Of a DNA stretch of 17,742 nucleotides, positions 7,425-16,000 are shown piece after piece; position 1 is the first letter of the stretch; the number at the start of each line of letters is the position of its first letter. Source of the DNA: Micrococcales bacterium (GTDB lineage Bacteria; Actinomycetota; Actinomycetes; Actinomycetales; Cellulomonadaceae). The notes beneath the pieces are model-generated. The model was not told the origin of the DNA. It saw only the letters and a list, made by a program, of their open reading frames with translations, and did no database searches. The stretch lies in contig WRCL01000003.1 of the NCBI GenBank assembly GCA_009783975.1, positions 1 to 17,742 on the forward strand, given 5' to 3'. A program made the translations under genes and the position numbers.

Positions 7425-8729
7425 TCAGCGCGGGTCGGTGACCACAGCGAGGAGCACCGGCCAGCCGGTCGTGCCGTCACGGATGACGAGGATGAACGGC
7501 CGGTCGAAGCGGACCTCGAGGACCTCTTCTGGCGGCTCGGCGCCTGCGTCTTCCGCGGCGATCTCTGTGACCGCGGCGGCGCGGGTGCCGTCCTCGGCGA
7601 CCTTGAGCACGGCCTGCTGGACGGCCTGTCCAACGACGACCGGCCCGCCATCGGCCCGCACACCGGTCAGGGGCTGGTCGACGATCCCCAGCGACGTCAA
7701 CAGGTCCATGAGGTCGGTGGTCGTCGCAAGGTCGAGCACCGGCAGTGCGACCTTGACGTCGCGGGCTGCGGCGTCGTCGAGGGCCGCCGACAACCCCGCG
7801 AGCACAGGCGCCTGGTACATCGTCGGGTCGATCTCGGTCCACACCGGGCAGTCGCCCGGCGGGCAGTGCTCACGAGACGGCGGCAGCAGCAGGTCCGCTG
7901 ACAGGTCGTCTGTGTATGGCAGCCGCACCGCCTGCCAGCCGTCGGCCTGGACGACCGGGACGCGCAGCTCGTTGTGCATCGTCGGGACCTGGACGGTCAC
8001 AGTGGAAGGGTCTGTGCCGACGACCGCAGCGAAGTCGGCGTCGTAGGTCGCCGCAGGGTCGAACGGGTACTGCCACGCCGCTGCGAGGACGAACGCGTCT
8101 TGCAGCACCGCGACGAGCGTCGGGTCCGGGACGATCGCCGTGCGTTTGACCAGGCCCCCGGTGTTCTCCTCGATCCACGCCGACAGCGCGGCTGTGCCTG
8201 TGGCGCTGCCGAGGTCGGTGGTGAGCACCCCAGCGCCGTACCCGCGCTGGAGACGGTCGAGGAACCCCTGCGCCGGTGCGTGGTCGGGGTCGTCGTCAAG
8301 GACGACACGTTGTGCGGTGTGCAGCACCGGGGTCGACGGCAGCCTGGCGGCCCGGACCGCGGCAGGGTCCCCGTCGTACCGGCCCAGCGCGGCGAGCAGC
8401 ATGTTCACCGCGTCAGTGCGCTGGTGGCCGGCGGCGCCCAGCGCCGCGTCGAACGGTGCGGTCTGGGTGCCCGTCGCGCCTTCGGCCAGCATCGCCAACC
8501 CCGAGACGAGGCTCGAGGGCGAGACGACGACAGTGCCCTGCCCGGTACGGGCAGCGGCGAGGCCGAGCTCCCATGTTGCAGCGACGACGTCGTCGAGCGC
8601 CGGGGCGTCGGTGACGACCGCACGTGTGCCTGACCCGGTCTGCTCAGCCTCGGGGCTGCCACGGTTGCAGGCGGCAAGGCTGACGGTGATCGCAGCAACG
8701 ACAACAAGGGGCAGCAGAGGCGTCTTCAT
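7425..8729 (-). CDS. Serpin-family protease inhibitor lipoprotein 1
   Basis: The product is 434 residues, starting at ATG 8729 after AGGAGG with a 3-nt gap. A signal peptide ends in a lipobox VSLAAC (Cys21), so the protein should be anchored outside the membrane. The serpin fold is shown by VVVSPSSLVSGLAMLAEGA (68-86), the ENTGGL turn (188-193), the AVLQDAFVLAAAW strand (207-219), the LPYTDDLSADLLLP sheet (270-283), and the C-terminal VRFDRPFILVIRD followed by GWPVLL. The hinge EDGTRAAAVT (379-388) has Gly at P15, Thr at P14 and small residues at P12-P9, the pattern of inhibitory serpins that trap proteases by loop insertion. Counting from P15 puts P1 at Ala395 and P1' at Gly396 in a loop rich in acidic residues; the exact bond is uncertain. 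A cysteine pair (289, 294) lies in an insert after the sheet. It is 39 bp downstream of a paralogue. Confidence 0.9.
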   Translation of the reverse strand: MKTPLLPLVVVAAITVSLAACNRGSPEAEQTGSGTRAVVTDAPALDDVVAATWELGLAAARTGQGTVVVSPSSLVSGLAMLAEGATGTQTAPFDAALGAAGHQRTDAVNMLLAALGRYDGDPAAVRAARLPSTPVLHTAQRVVLDDDPDHAPAQGFLDRLQRGYGAGVLTTDLGSATGTAALSAWIEENTGGLVKRTAIVPDPTLVAVLQDAFVLAAAWQYPFDPAATYDADFAAVVGTDPSTVTVQVPTMHNELRVPVVQADGWQAVRLPYTDDLSADLLLPPSREHCPPGDCPVWTEIDPTMYQAPVLAGLSAALDDAAARDVKVALPVLDLATTTDLMDLLTSLGIVDQPLTGVRADGGPVVVGQAVQQAVLKVAEDGTRAAAVTEIAAEDAGAEPPEEVLEVRFDRPFILVIRDGTTGWPVLLAVVTDPR

Positions 8730-8768
8730 GTTCCTCCTGTGTCGGCCGGTGCCAGCTTCTTGCACCGG

Positions 8769-10064
8769 CTACCGCGGGTCGTTGACCGAGGCGAGCAGGA
8801 CCGGCCAGCCGGTGGTCCCGTCGCGGATGACGAGCAGGAACGGGCGGTCGAACCGGATCTTCTCGACCTCGCCTGGCAGCGGCGCAGACTTGGGCATGAT
8901 CGAGATCTCCGTGGCAGCCGCAGCGCGGGTTCCGTCCTCGGCGACCTGGAGCACGGTCTGCTGCACAGCCTGGCCGACGATCACCGGGTCGCCGTTGGCA
9001 AGCACCCCAGTCAGCCCGAGCTCGTCGTCGATCCCCAGGCTCGCCAGCAGCTGCATGAGGCTGGTCGTCGTGGCCAGGTCCAGTGTCGGCACCGCGAGCT
9101 CGACGGTACGTGACGGGGCCTGGTCGAGGGCTGTTGACAGCGCGGCGAGGGTCGGGGCGGCCACACGCCGCGGGTCGTCGACCTTCGGGTCGTTCGCGCA
9201 GTCGCACACCGCGTCTGGTGGGCAGCACCCCGAGGGCAGCAGCAGGTCCGCTGACAGGTCGGGTGTGTACGCTAGGCGCACCGCCACCCACCCGTCGATG
9301 TCGGCGACCTTCACGTCAAGCTCGGCGTGCATCGTGGGGACCTTGACGGTCCTACCAGTGGGGGCTGGGACCCAGAAGTCGGCGTCGTAGGTGCCGTCAG
9401 GGTCGAACGGCTGGGCCCACGCCGCGGCGAGGACGAACGCGTCTTGCAGCACCGCCAACGTCTCGGAGTCCGGCTGGATCCCGGTGGTGTCGACCAGCCC
9501 TCCGGTGTTCTGCGACACCCACGCCGACAGCACGTCCATCCCTTGCTGGGTGCTCAGGTCAGTGACGACAACCTGCGCGCCGTACCCCTTGGTGAGCCGT
9601 TCGAGGAACGCCGGTGCCGGTTCGGTGTCGTCGTCCAACGCGATGCCCTGGGCGGTGTGGAGCACAGGCGTTGCAGGCAGGTCCTCGTCTTGGACGACGG
9701 CCGGGTCACCGCCGTACCGGGCCAGCGCACCGACGAGCCACGCGACAGCTTTGGTGCGGTGCTCACCAGCGGCGCCCACCGCGGTGTCCAACGGTGCGCT
9801 TTCGTCACCGACGGCGCCTTCGGCGAGCATCGACAACGCTGTGACCAGGCTTGCGGGAGCCACGACGACGTTCGGTCCCTCCCCGGCGCGCAGCATGAGG
9901 ACCCCAAGCTCCCATGTGGCCGCGACGACGTCGGCGGTCGCCGCCGGGGCGGTCGTCGGTGCTGGGGCCGTGGTCGCCGGGTCGTCGCTGCCGCTGTGGC
10001 CGCACCCCGCGACCAGCCCAGCCAGTGCCGCAGCCACCCAGATGATGCTCCGCCGTGTACGCAT
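8769..10064 (-). CDS. Serpin-family protease inhibitor lipoprotein 2
   Basis: The product is 431 residues, starting at ATG 10064 after AGGAG with about 5 nt between. The lipobox LVAGC (Cys21) is followed by an Ala/Thr/Pro-rich linker to about residue 43, then a serpin domain. Landmarks are VVVAPASLVTALSMLAEGA (66-84), QNTGGL (185-190), AVLQDAFVLAAAW (204-216) and IRFDRPFLLVIRDGTTGW (403-420). The hinge EDGTRAAAAT (376-385) is of the inhibitory type. Counting from Gly378 (P15) gives P1 Lys392 and P1' Ser393 in IMPKSAP, closely matching the register of human antitrypsin (IPM-S), which predicts a trypsin-like target. Four cysteines (280, 281, 287, 289) lie in an insert after LSADLLLP. The two neighbouring serpins share long identical peptides and DNA stretches, so they arose by tandem duplication. 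The native target, from the cell itself or from competitors or a host, is unknown. Confidence 0.9.
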   Translation of the reverse strand: MRTRRSIIWVAAALAGLVAGCGHSGSDDPATTAPAPTTAPAATADVVAATWELGVLMLRAGEGPNVVVAPASLVTALSMLAEGAVGDESAPLDTAVGAAGEHRTKAVAWLVGALARYGGDPAVVQDEDLPATPVLHTAQGIALDDDTEPAPAFLERLTKGYGAQVVVTDLSTQQGMDVLSAWVSQNTGGLVDTTGIQPDSETLAVLQDAFVLAAAWAQPFDPDGTYDADFWVPAPTGRTVKVPTMHAELDVKVADIDGWVAVRLAYTPDLSADLLLPSGCCPPDAVCDCANDPKVDDPRRVAAPTLAALSTALDQAPSRTVELAVPTLDLATTTSLMQLLASLGIDDELGLTGVLANGDPVIVGQAVQQTVLQVAEDGTRAAAATEISIMPKSAPLPGEVEKIRFDRPFLLVIRDGTTGWPVLLASVNDPR

Positions 10065-10132
10065 GACTCTCCTGTGGTCGGTTCCCGGTCATTGTGCCCC
10101 GGGAGCTGCCCGGCCGACAGTCGCGAGGAGGG

Positions 10133-11725
10133 TCAGGATTCTGGTGCGATGGGTTTTCCGCCCCGGGTGCGCCGCCGTGGACGCCGGTCGGCGCGCTCGT
10201 TGCTCGGCGAACCAGCCCGGTCGCCGGTCTTGCCGCCGGTACGGTCCGGTGAACCATCGCGTCCGCGTGAGGTTTTGCCGCCGCGGCCACGGGTGCCGCG
10301 GGTCTTGCCGCGTGGTTCGCGGGTCTCGCCACGTTCACGTTGGGCAGCAGAGCGTTTGCCGGTCTCACCGAGGTCTTCGATCTCTTCGGCGGCCAGGCCT
10401 GCGCGGGTGCGTTGGGCCCTGGGCAAGGTGCCGCCAGTGCCGTCGGGGATGTCGAGGTCGGCGTACAGCTGCGGGGACGTGGAGTAGGTCTCAGGCGGTT
10501 CGGGGCTACCCAGCTCGAGGGCTTTGTCGATGAGCGACCAGCGCGGCACGTCGTCCCAGTCGACGAAGGTCACCGCGGTGCCAGAGCTCCCGGCACGGCC
10601 GGTGCGCCCAGTGCGGTGCAGGTAGACCTTCTCGTCCTCGGGGCACTGGTAGTTCACCACATGTGTGACGTCGTCGACATCGATACCCCGGGCTGCGACG
10701 TCTGTGGCGACCAGGACGTCGACCTTGCCGTGGCGGAACGCCCGCAGGGCCTGCTCACGGGCGCCTTGGCCAAGGTCACCGTGGATCGCCCCGGCGGCGA
10801 ACCCGCGTTCGGTCAGCTCGTCGGCGACTTTCGCCGCGGTGCGTTTGGTGCGGACGAACACGATGGTCAGGCCTCGTCCACGGGCCTGCAGGAGCCGGGC
10901 GAGCACCTCGACCTTGTCCAGGGCGTGCGCACGGTAGGCGAGCTGGCGGACGTCTTTGACGGTCTGGCCAGCGTCGTCAGGGTCGGCGGCGCGGATATGG
11001 GTCGGACGGGTCATGTACCGCCGGGCCATCGCCACGACCGGACCGGGCATCGTCGCGGAGAACAACATCGTGTGCCGGGCCGCCGGGGTCGCTGCGATGA
11101 GCTTTTCCACATCGGGCAAGAACCCGAGGTCGAGCATCTCGTCGGCCTCGTCGAGCACCACGGTCGTCACCTGCGACAGGTCCAGGGCACGCTGGTTGAG
11201 CAGGTCGATCATCCGCCCCGGCGTGCCGACGACGACGTCGGCCCCACGGCGCAGCGCGTCGACCTGCGGTTCGTACGCCCGCCCCCCGTACACCTGGACG
11301 ATCCGCACCTTGCGCCGGGTCGACGCGGTCGCGAGGTCGCCGGCGACCTGCACAGCCAGCTCGCGGGTCGGCACCACGACCATCGCCTGTGGTTTTCCCG
11401 CGCGCAGGTCGTCGTAGCCCGGTTCGTTGACGGCGGTCGTGTGCTCGAGCAGGGGGATCCCAAAACCGAGGGTTTTGCCTGTGCCGGTTTTTGCCTGGCC
11501 GATGATGTCTTGCCGGGTCAGCGCCACAGGCAGCGTCATCGCCTGGATGGGGAACGGGTGGGATATCCCCACGTCGGCCAGCGCGTCGATGATCTGGGGG
11601 CGCACGTCAAAGTCGGTGAACGTCGCGTCGACGGTCTGCACCGACGCGGCAGCACGTGATCCGGTGGGGATGTCCGTGGGCACCGCGTCAGCGGCGGTGC
11701 GCAGGTCGTCAGGTTGTCCATCCAT
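10133..11725 (-). CDS. rhlE: DEAD-box ATP-dependent RNA helicase (RhlE-like)
   Basis: This is a 530-residue RNA helicase that unwinds RNA duplexes, probably in ribosome assembly, RNA decay or cold adaptation. The motifs from ATG 11725 are: Q motif FTDFDVRPQI..HPFPIQ (36-61), motif I AKTGTGKT (78-85), Ia PTREL (119-123), TPGR (168-171), DEAD (192-195), SAT (223-225), ATDVAARGID (340-349), and HRTGRTGR (370-377). After about residue 435 comes a long basic tail of Arg/Gly/Lys/Thr repeats, likely disordered and RNA-binding. The frame runs on upstream to 11872, but that leader is Trp/Cys-rich and unlike the family, so 11725 is preferred; no Shine-Dalgarno sequence supports it. It is divergent from the ferritin-like gene, an arrangement also known from mycobacteria (Rv3211/Rv3210c). 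The serpin genes follow on the same strand after 68 bp. Confidence 0.93.
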   Translation of the reverse strand: MDGQPDDLRTAADAVPTDIPTGSRAAASVQTVDATFTDFDVRPQIIDALADVGISHPFPIQAMTLPVALTRQDIIGQAKTGTGKTLGFGIPLLEHTTAVNEPGYDDLRAGKPQAMVVVPTRELAVQVAGDLATASTRRKVRIVQVYGGRAYEPQVDALRRGADVVVGTPGRMIDLLNQRALDLSQVTTVVLDEADEMLDLGFLPDVEKLIAATPAARHTMLFSATMPGPVVAMARRYMTRPTHIRAADPDDAGQTVKDVRQLAYRAHALDKVEVLARLLQARGRGLTIVFVRTKRTAAKVADELTERGFAAGAIHGDLGQGAREQALRAFRHGKVDVLVATDVAARGIDVDDVTHVVNYQCPEDEKVYLHRTGRTGRAGSSGTAVTFVDWDDVPRWSLIDKALELGSPEPPETYSTSPQLYADLDIPDGTGGTLPRAQRTRAGLAAEEIEDLGETGKRSAAQRERGETREPRGKTRGTRGRGGKTSRGRDGSPDRTGGKTGDRAGSPSNERADRRPRRRTRGGKPIAPES

Positions 11726-11949
11726 GAAGGTGATCGCTCGTTTCGTCAGTGGCGCGCACACGCAACCCCAGGGACGGAGCGCAGGCACGAAAGGCCACAA
11801 CCAGGCGGCAGCCGATCGTGAACATAGCCACCAGCTCGCGGCGGCGGGAGGGTCATCGAGACGACCGGTCAACCGATGTACGCCGCCTATCGTACTCCCA
11901 GGTGTGTGTGGTGGGCTGCGGCACGTGCGCGACGGCCTACTATCAACAT
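11726..11949. other. Divergent intergenic region, rhlE / ferritin-like gene
   Basis: This 224-bp stretch separates two diverging genes, so it should hold both promoters. Reading frames continue into it from both sides but their peptides are not protein-like. On the plus strand TACTAT (11938-11943) is a good -10 candidate. On the minus strand TACGAT (11894-11889) could serve rhlE, giving a leader of about 160 nt, but no -35 box is convincing. Confidence 0.5.
11938..11943 (+). promoter_or_regulatory. Candidate -10 element for a leaderless transcript
   Basis: TACTAT matches TANNNT and ends 6 nt before GTG 11950, so the first transcribed base would be at the start codon. No Shine-Dalgarno sequence precedes that GTG. 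This spacing is the main reason for choosing 11950 as the start of the ferritin-like gene. Confidence 0.5.
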
Positions 11950-12642
11950 GTGGTCGGTGAACCTGACGTAGACCAGCGCGCAGACGCTGTCGAGCTCTTG
12001 GCCCTCGTCGCGACGCTGGCGGACCACGCGTTCGTCCGGTTTGCCGCCGACGCGGTCAACGCACCCACCGCCCCTGAGCGGCTGTCGCGCTCCCGTCTGG
12101 CGGCGTGCTCTGTGTCGCGGCGCGACCGTGTGCTGGACCGTCTGGCTGACCTTGGCGGTGACCCGGTCGTCCAGATCGTCCGGTTCGACCGTGTCCTGGA
12201 CGACTTCGACGCCCGCACCGAACCAGCCACATGGGCCGAACGGTTGCTGCGCGGGTATGTCGGCTGCGCGGTCTCGGAGGACTTCTGCCGCCTCGCCGCC
12301 TGGGGTGTCGACGTGGACTCGCGAGACCTCGTCCTTGATGTGCTCGATGACGCCGACCATGTCGAGGCGTCGGTGATGGCGTTGTGCGAGGCGTGCGCCG
12401 ACGACCCGGCCCTCGCCTCACGTCTGGCCCTGTGGGGCCGGCGGGTGGTTGGCGAGTCGTTGCAGACCGTCTCGCGGCTGCTCGCCGCCTACCCTGCGCT
12501 GGGGCGTCTGGCTGCACGAGGGATGTCGGCCCTGCGTGAGGTGCCCGACGGTGCTGAGGACGTGCAACCAGCGTCGAAGGTGCTCAACGAGCTGACAGCC
12601 GAGCACACCCGGCGGATGTCCAAACTCAGCCTCACTGCGTAG
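11950..12642 (+). CDS. Ferritin-like fold protein (MiaE_2 type), metal site doubtful
   Basis: This 230-residue, mainly helical protein belongs to the ferritin-like group encoded beside DEAD-box helicases in many actinobacteria (Rv3210c-like); its function is not established. Family features include VELLALVATLADHAFVRFAADA (14-35), the second-bundle motif WAERLLRGYVG..VSEDF (95-112), the LVLDVLDDADH segment (127-137), the LALWGRRVVGE segment (159-169), and the closing LTAEHTRRMSKLSL (215-228). The EXXH-type ligands expected of a diiron protein are not seen: the second helix reads RLAACSVSRRDRVLDRL (49-65). It may therefore have lost metal binding. The frame is open from 11749; GTGs at 11902, 11908 and 11911 are other starts, but 11950 follows a -10-like TACTAT by 6 nt and removes a Cys-rich leader unlike the family. 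It is convergent with the DUF3107 gene. Confidence 0.75.
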   Translation: MVGEPDVDQRADAVELLALVATLADHAFVRFAADAVNAPTAPERLSRSRLAACSVSRRDRVLDRLADLGGDPVVQIVRFDRVLDDFDARTEPATWAERLLRGYVGCAVSEDFCRLAAWGVDVDSRDLVLDVLDDADHVEASVMALCEACADDPALASRLALWGRRVVGESLQTVSRLLAAYPALGRLAARGMSALREVPDGAEDVQPASKVLNELTAEHTRRMSKLSLTA

Positions 12643-12668
12643 TCACTGCGTAGTCACTGCGTAGTCAC
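12632..12668. repeat. 11-bp tandem repeat, 3.4 copies, at convergent gene ends
   Basis: The unit TCACTGCGTAG occurs exactly at 12632-12642, 12643-12653 and 12654-12664, followed by TCAC. The first copy ends with the TAG stop of the ferritin-like gene and the partial fourth copy gives the TGA stop of the DUF3107 gene on the other strand. Because 11 is not a multiple of 3, the copies place stops in all three frames of both strands. It looks like slippage duplication of a stop-containing segment. Confidence 0.9.
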
Positions 12669-12889
12669 AGCGAGCTGAAACCCACCCGTCCGCGGGTCTC
12701 GGCGCCGATCTCCACGTACCCCAGTGCTGCGCTGGGCACGATCACCCGGCGGCCGCGCTGGTCGACCAGCTCGAGGGCAGCCTTGCCCTCCAGCGCCTCG
12801 CGCACCGCGTTGGCCACCTCGTCGGCTGTCTGGTCCGAGTCGAGGGTGACCTCACGCGCCAGGTTCTGCACCCCGATGGTGATCTCCAC
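12665..12889 (-). CDS. DUF3107 family protein
   Basis: This small acidic protein (74 residues) of the actinobacterial DUF3107 family (TB9.4/Rv3208A-like) has no known biochemical function. The sequence begins MEITIGVQNLAREV, the family's typical opening, and continues with a helix-forming DQTADEVANAVREALEG and a C-terminal strand region ending in GRVGFSSL. A longer frame starts at GTG 12904, but the strong ribosome site AAGGAGG lies inside it, 5-6 nt before the GTG at 12889, so the shorter start is clearly better. The gene is divergent from adnA across a 129-bp gap. The association with ferritin-like, helicase and adnA genes is conserved in actinobacteria, but it does not reveal a role. Confidence 0.9.
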   Translation of the reverse strand: MEITIGVQNLAREVTLDSDQTADEVANAVREALEGKAALELVDQRGRRVIVPSAALGYVEIGAETRGRVGFSSL

Positions 12890-12894
12890 CGGTA

Positions 12895-12901
12895 CCTCCT
12901 T
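12895..12901 (-). promoter_or_regulatory. Shine-Dalgarno site fixing the DUF3107 start
   Basis: AAGGAGG on the minus strand (12901 to 12895), followed by TACCG and then GTG 12889. It decides against the upstream GTG 12904. Confidence 0.8.
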
Positions 12902-12919
12902 CACAGGCTCGTCCGCCCG

Positions 12920-12974
12920 ATCTTAATGTGCCACTGCCTCAACGCACGATATGGCACACCCCATATCGATATCG
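12920..12974. promoter_or_regulatory. Divergent promoter region with palindromes, DUF3107 / adnA
   Basis: CGATATGG (12947-12954) and CCATATCG (12961-12968) form a perfect 8-bp inverted repeat around a 6-nt spacer, and CGATATCG (12967-12974) is a second palindrome overlapping the right arm. On the minus strand TAAGAT (12925-12920) is a -10 candidate for the DUF3107 gene, placed 30 nt before its start. The A/T-rich palindrome stands out in GC-rich DNA and could be an operator for adnA, the DUF3107 gene, or both. Confidence 0.45.
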
Positions 12975-13018
12975 ACCCGCCATTGGGGTGTGTGGGTGGT
13001 CAGTGGTGAGATCAGACC

Positions 13019-16000
13019 ATGTCTGCCCGTGGTGCCCCTGGCGTGCGTCTGACCGCGCCTGGGTCTGGCGTCCCCGCGCGAGAGCTTGACGCGGCGCAGG
13101 CCGCTGCGGTCGCCGCCGGTGCGGGGGCCGGCCCCGGGGGCCATGTGCTCGTGCTCGGAGCCCCAGGCACAGGCAAGACGACGGTCGTCGTCGAGACCGC
13201 GTTGGCCGCCGTGGCCTCAGGGGTGCCAGCCGCCCGGGTGCTCGTGCTCACCGCGACCCGCCGTGCCGCGTCTGACCTGCGCGACCAGCTCGCCGAGCGG
13301 TTGGTCACCGAACGTCCCGTCGTGCGCAGCCCCGCCGCGTTGGCCTACGCGGTGCTCCGTGCCCAGGCAGCCCAGGACGGCCAACCCCCGCCGGTGCTCG
13401 TCTCAGGGCCTGAGCAAGACCTCGCCTTGGCCGAGCTTCTCGCTGGGCACGCCTGCGGCGACGGGCAAGACCCGCGGTGGCCGGCGCATATCGACCCTGG
13501 CACGCTCGGGCTCGCGGCGTTCCGCTCAGAGCTGCGTGACCTGCTCATGCGCGCCGCCGAACGTGGGCTCGACCCGCAGGCCCTGGCCGCGTTGGGCCGG
13601 CGTCACCACCGGCCTGAGTGGGTCGCCGCCGCGCAGGTCTACGCCGAGTACCTCGCCACATGGGCGTTGCGGGCGACGACCGTCGACGTGGGGGCCCGGC
13701 TGGACCCTGCGGTCGTCGTCGACGAAGCCGTCACAGCCCTGGCCACCTGGGAACATGGGGCACCACGCCCAGGCTGGGACCTCGTCGTCGTCGACGACTA
13801 CCAGGAGGCGACCGTCGCCACCGCACGGCTGGCCCAGGTGCTCGCCGCCGACGGGGCCCGCATCGTCATGGCCGCAGACCCTGACACCGCGGTGCAGACC
13901 TTCCGCGGTGCCCAGCCCTCGCTCGTCGCACGGGCCCAAGCCGTCGGACGTGCCCCCGGTGAGCTCGGCGCGACGAGGGTCGTCCTGGGCACAGCGTGGC
14001 GCCAGACCCCCGTTCTGCGGGCCCTGACCAGGGCTGTCACCGACCGTATCGGGACAGTCGGGGTGGCCGAGCACCGTGGGGCCGTGGCTCGCCCTGGTGT
14101 GGACGCAGGTGCGTCGTCGCTGGCCGGACCAGCGCAGGTTGGTCAGCTGCCGCACGTCGCGGTGCTGCCGTCGGCGGCGCAGGAGACCGCATATGTTGTG
14201 CACCGCCTGCGCACCGCCCACCTCGACCGGCAGGTCGCCTGGGACCAGATGGCGGTGGTCACCCGCACCGGGGCACGGGTCGCGGCGCTGCGCCGGGCGT
14301 TGGGGGCCGCGGGGGTGCCGACCACGGTCCTCGGCAGTGATGTGGCACTGCGCGAGGAGCCAGCATGCCGACCGTTGCTCGACGCGTTGGCGCTCGTGTG
14401 CGGGGCGCCCGTCGACCTCGTCCTGGCGTCGTCGCTGCTTGTTGGGCCGTTGGGTGGGTTGGACGCGCTGGGGCTGCGGCGGGTGCGCCGGGCGTTGCGC
14501 GCGAGCGAGGTGAGCGCGGCGGCGGCCGAGGGACGCACGCAGGTCCGCTCGTCTGAAGAGCTGCTCGTCGAGCTTGTCGCGTGCCCGGCGCAGGTTCCGC
14601 TCGTCCCTGCGCCCCTGGGCCAGGCCGTCGAACGTCTCGGCCGGGTCCTCACCGCCGGACGTGAGGCTGCCGCAGCACCTGGCGCCGACGCACGTACGGT
14701 GCTGTGGGCCCTGTGGGACGCGTCCGGCCTGGCTCAGACCTGGCGGGCCTTGGCGATCGCCGGGGGAGCGGCAGGTGAGCGTGCCGACCGCGACCTGGAC
14801 GCCGTCCTGGCCTTGTTCGCCGCCGCCGACAGCTTCGCCGACCGGGTGCCCCTGGCCCGCCCGGTGGCGTTCGTCGACTGGGTGCGTGCCCAGGACCTGC
14901 CCGCCGACTCCCTGGCTGCCCGCGGTGCGACCAGCGGTGTCGCCGTGCTCACCCCCGCTGGGGCTGCTGGCCGTCAGTGGGCTGAGGTCGTCGTCGTCGG
15001 TGTCCAGGACGGTGTGTGGCCTGACCTGCGTCTTCGCGACTCCCTGCTGGGAGCCCAAGAGCTTGTCGACATCGTCGCTGGGCGTGTGGCCACACGACCG
15101 GTTGCCAGACGAGCATCTGGTGCGCCTGCCGCGGACCCAGGTGCGAGAGCGGCCGAGCAGGCGGCCCAGGCGCGCGCAGCGGTCTTGGCTGACGAGCTGC
15201 GGGCGTTCGCCGTGGCGTGCTCACGGGCCAGCGACCGGCTGCTCGTCACCGCTGTCGCCGACCAAGACACCGCACCGTCGGTGTTCCTGGACCTGGTGAG
15301 CCCACCAGCCGACGGCCCCGACGACCGGTGCACGACCGCCCCAGCACCTCACGACCTGCGCGGTGTGGTCGCCCAGATGCGCACCCGGCTTGAGACAGCC
15401 TGCGCCCGTGGGGACACCGACCTGGCCGCGGCCCGGCTCCTGGCCCGCCTCGCCGCCGCTGGGGTGCCTGGCGCCCACCCTGCGCAGTGGCAGGGCCTAC
15501 GGCCGGCGTCGTGCGACACCCCGCTGTGGGGTGACGACGAGCTGGTCCCGCTGTCACCGTCGCGCCTGGACGCCGCGCACCGCTGTACCCTGCGCTGGGC
15601 CCTGGAGTCGGCCGGCGGTCGTGCCCCCGACACCAGCCACACCGACCTGGGGACCCTGGTGCACCAGGTCGCCGCGGCCCACCCCACCGGGACCAAAGCC
15701 GAGCTGCGTGACGCCCTCGCCGACACCTGGGGGACCCTGGGCCGTGCCCCAGGTTGGGCCGCCACCTACGACCGCCGCCGCGCCGAAGCGATGGTGGACC
15801 GGCTCGCTGCGTACTTCGCCGCCCGCCCAGCCCCGCTCAGCGTCGAGCAGAGCTTCTCGGTGCGCACCGGACGTGCCCGCCTGTACGGCCAGGTCGACCG
15901 TCTGGAGATGGGCGCCCGTCCCGGCACCGTCGTGGTCGCCGACCTCAAGACTGGTTCGACCGTGCGCACCATCGACGAGTCCCGCCACGACGCCCAGCTC

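Noticed and set aside
10083..10104. Small hairpin TCCCGG-10-CCGGGA between rhlE and serpin 2 as a terminator
   Set aside because: Six-base arms with a 10-nt loop and no T-run are too weak, and such pairs are expected by chance in this GC-rich DNA.
11726..11872. Upstream extension of the helicase to 11872
   Set aside because: The extra 49 residues are Trp/Cys-rich and unlike the family, and the Q-motif region is properly spaced from ATG 11725.
13526..15058. 510-codon minus-strand open frame inside adnA
   Set aside because: It has no recognisable domain and lies opposite a continuous helicase-nuclease frame with ordered motifs.
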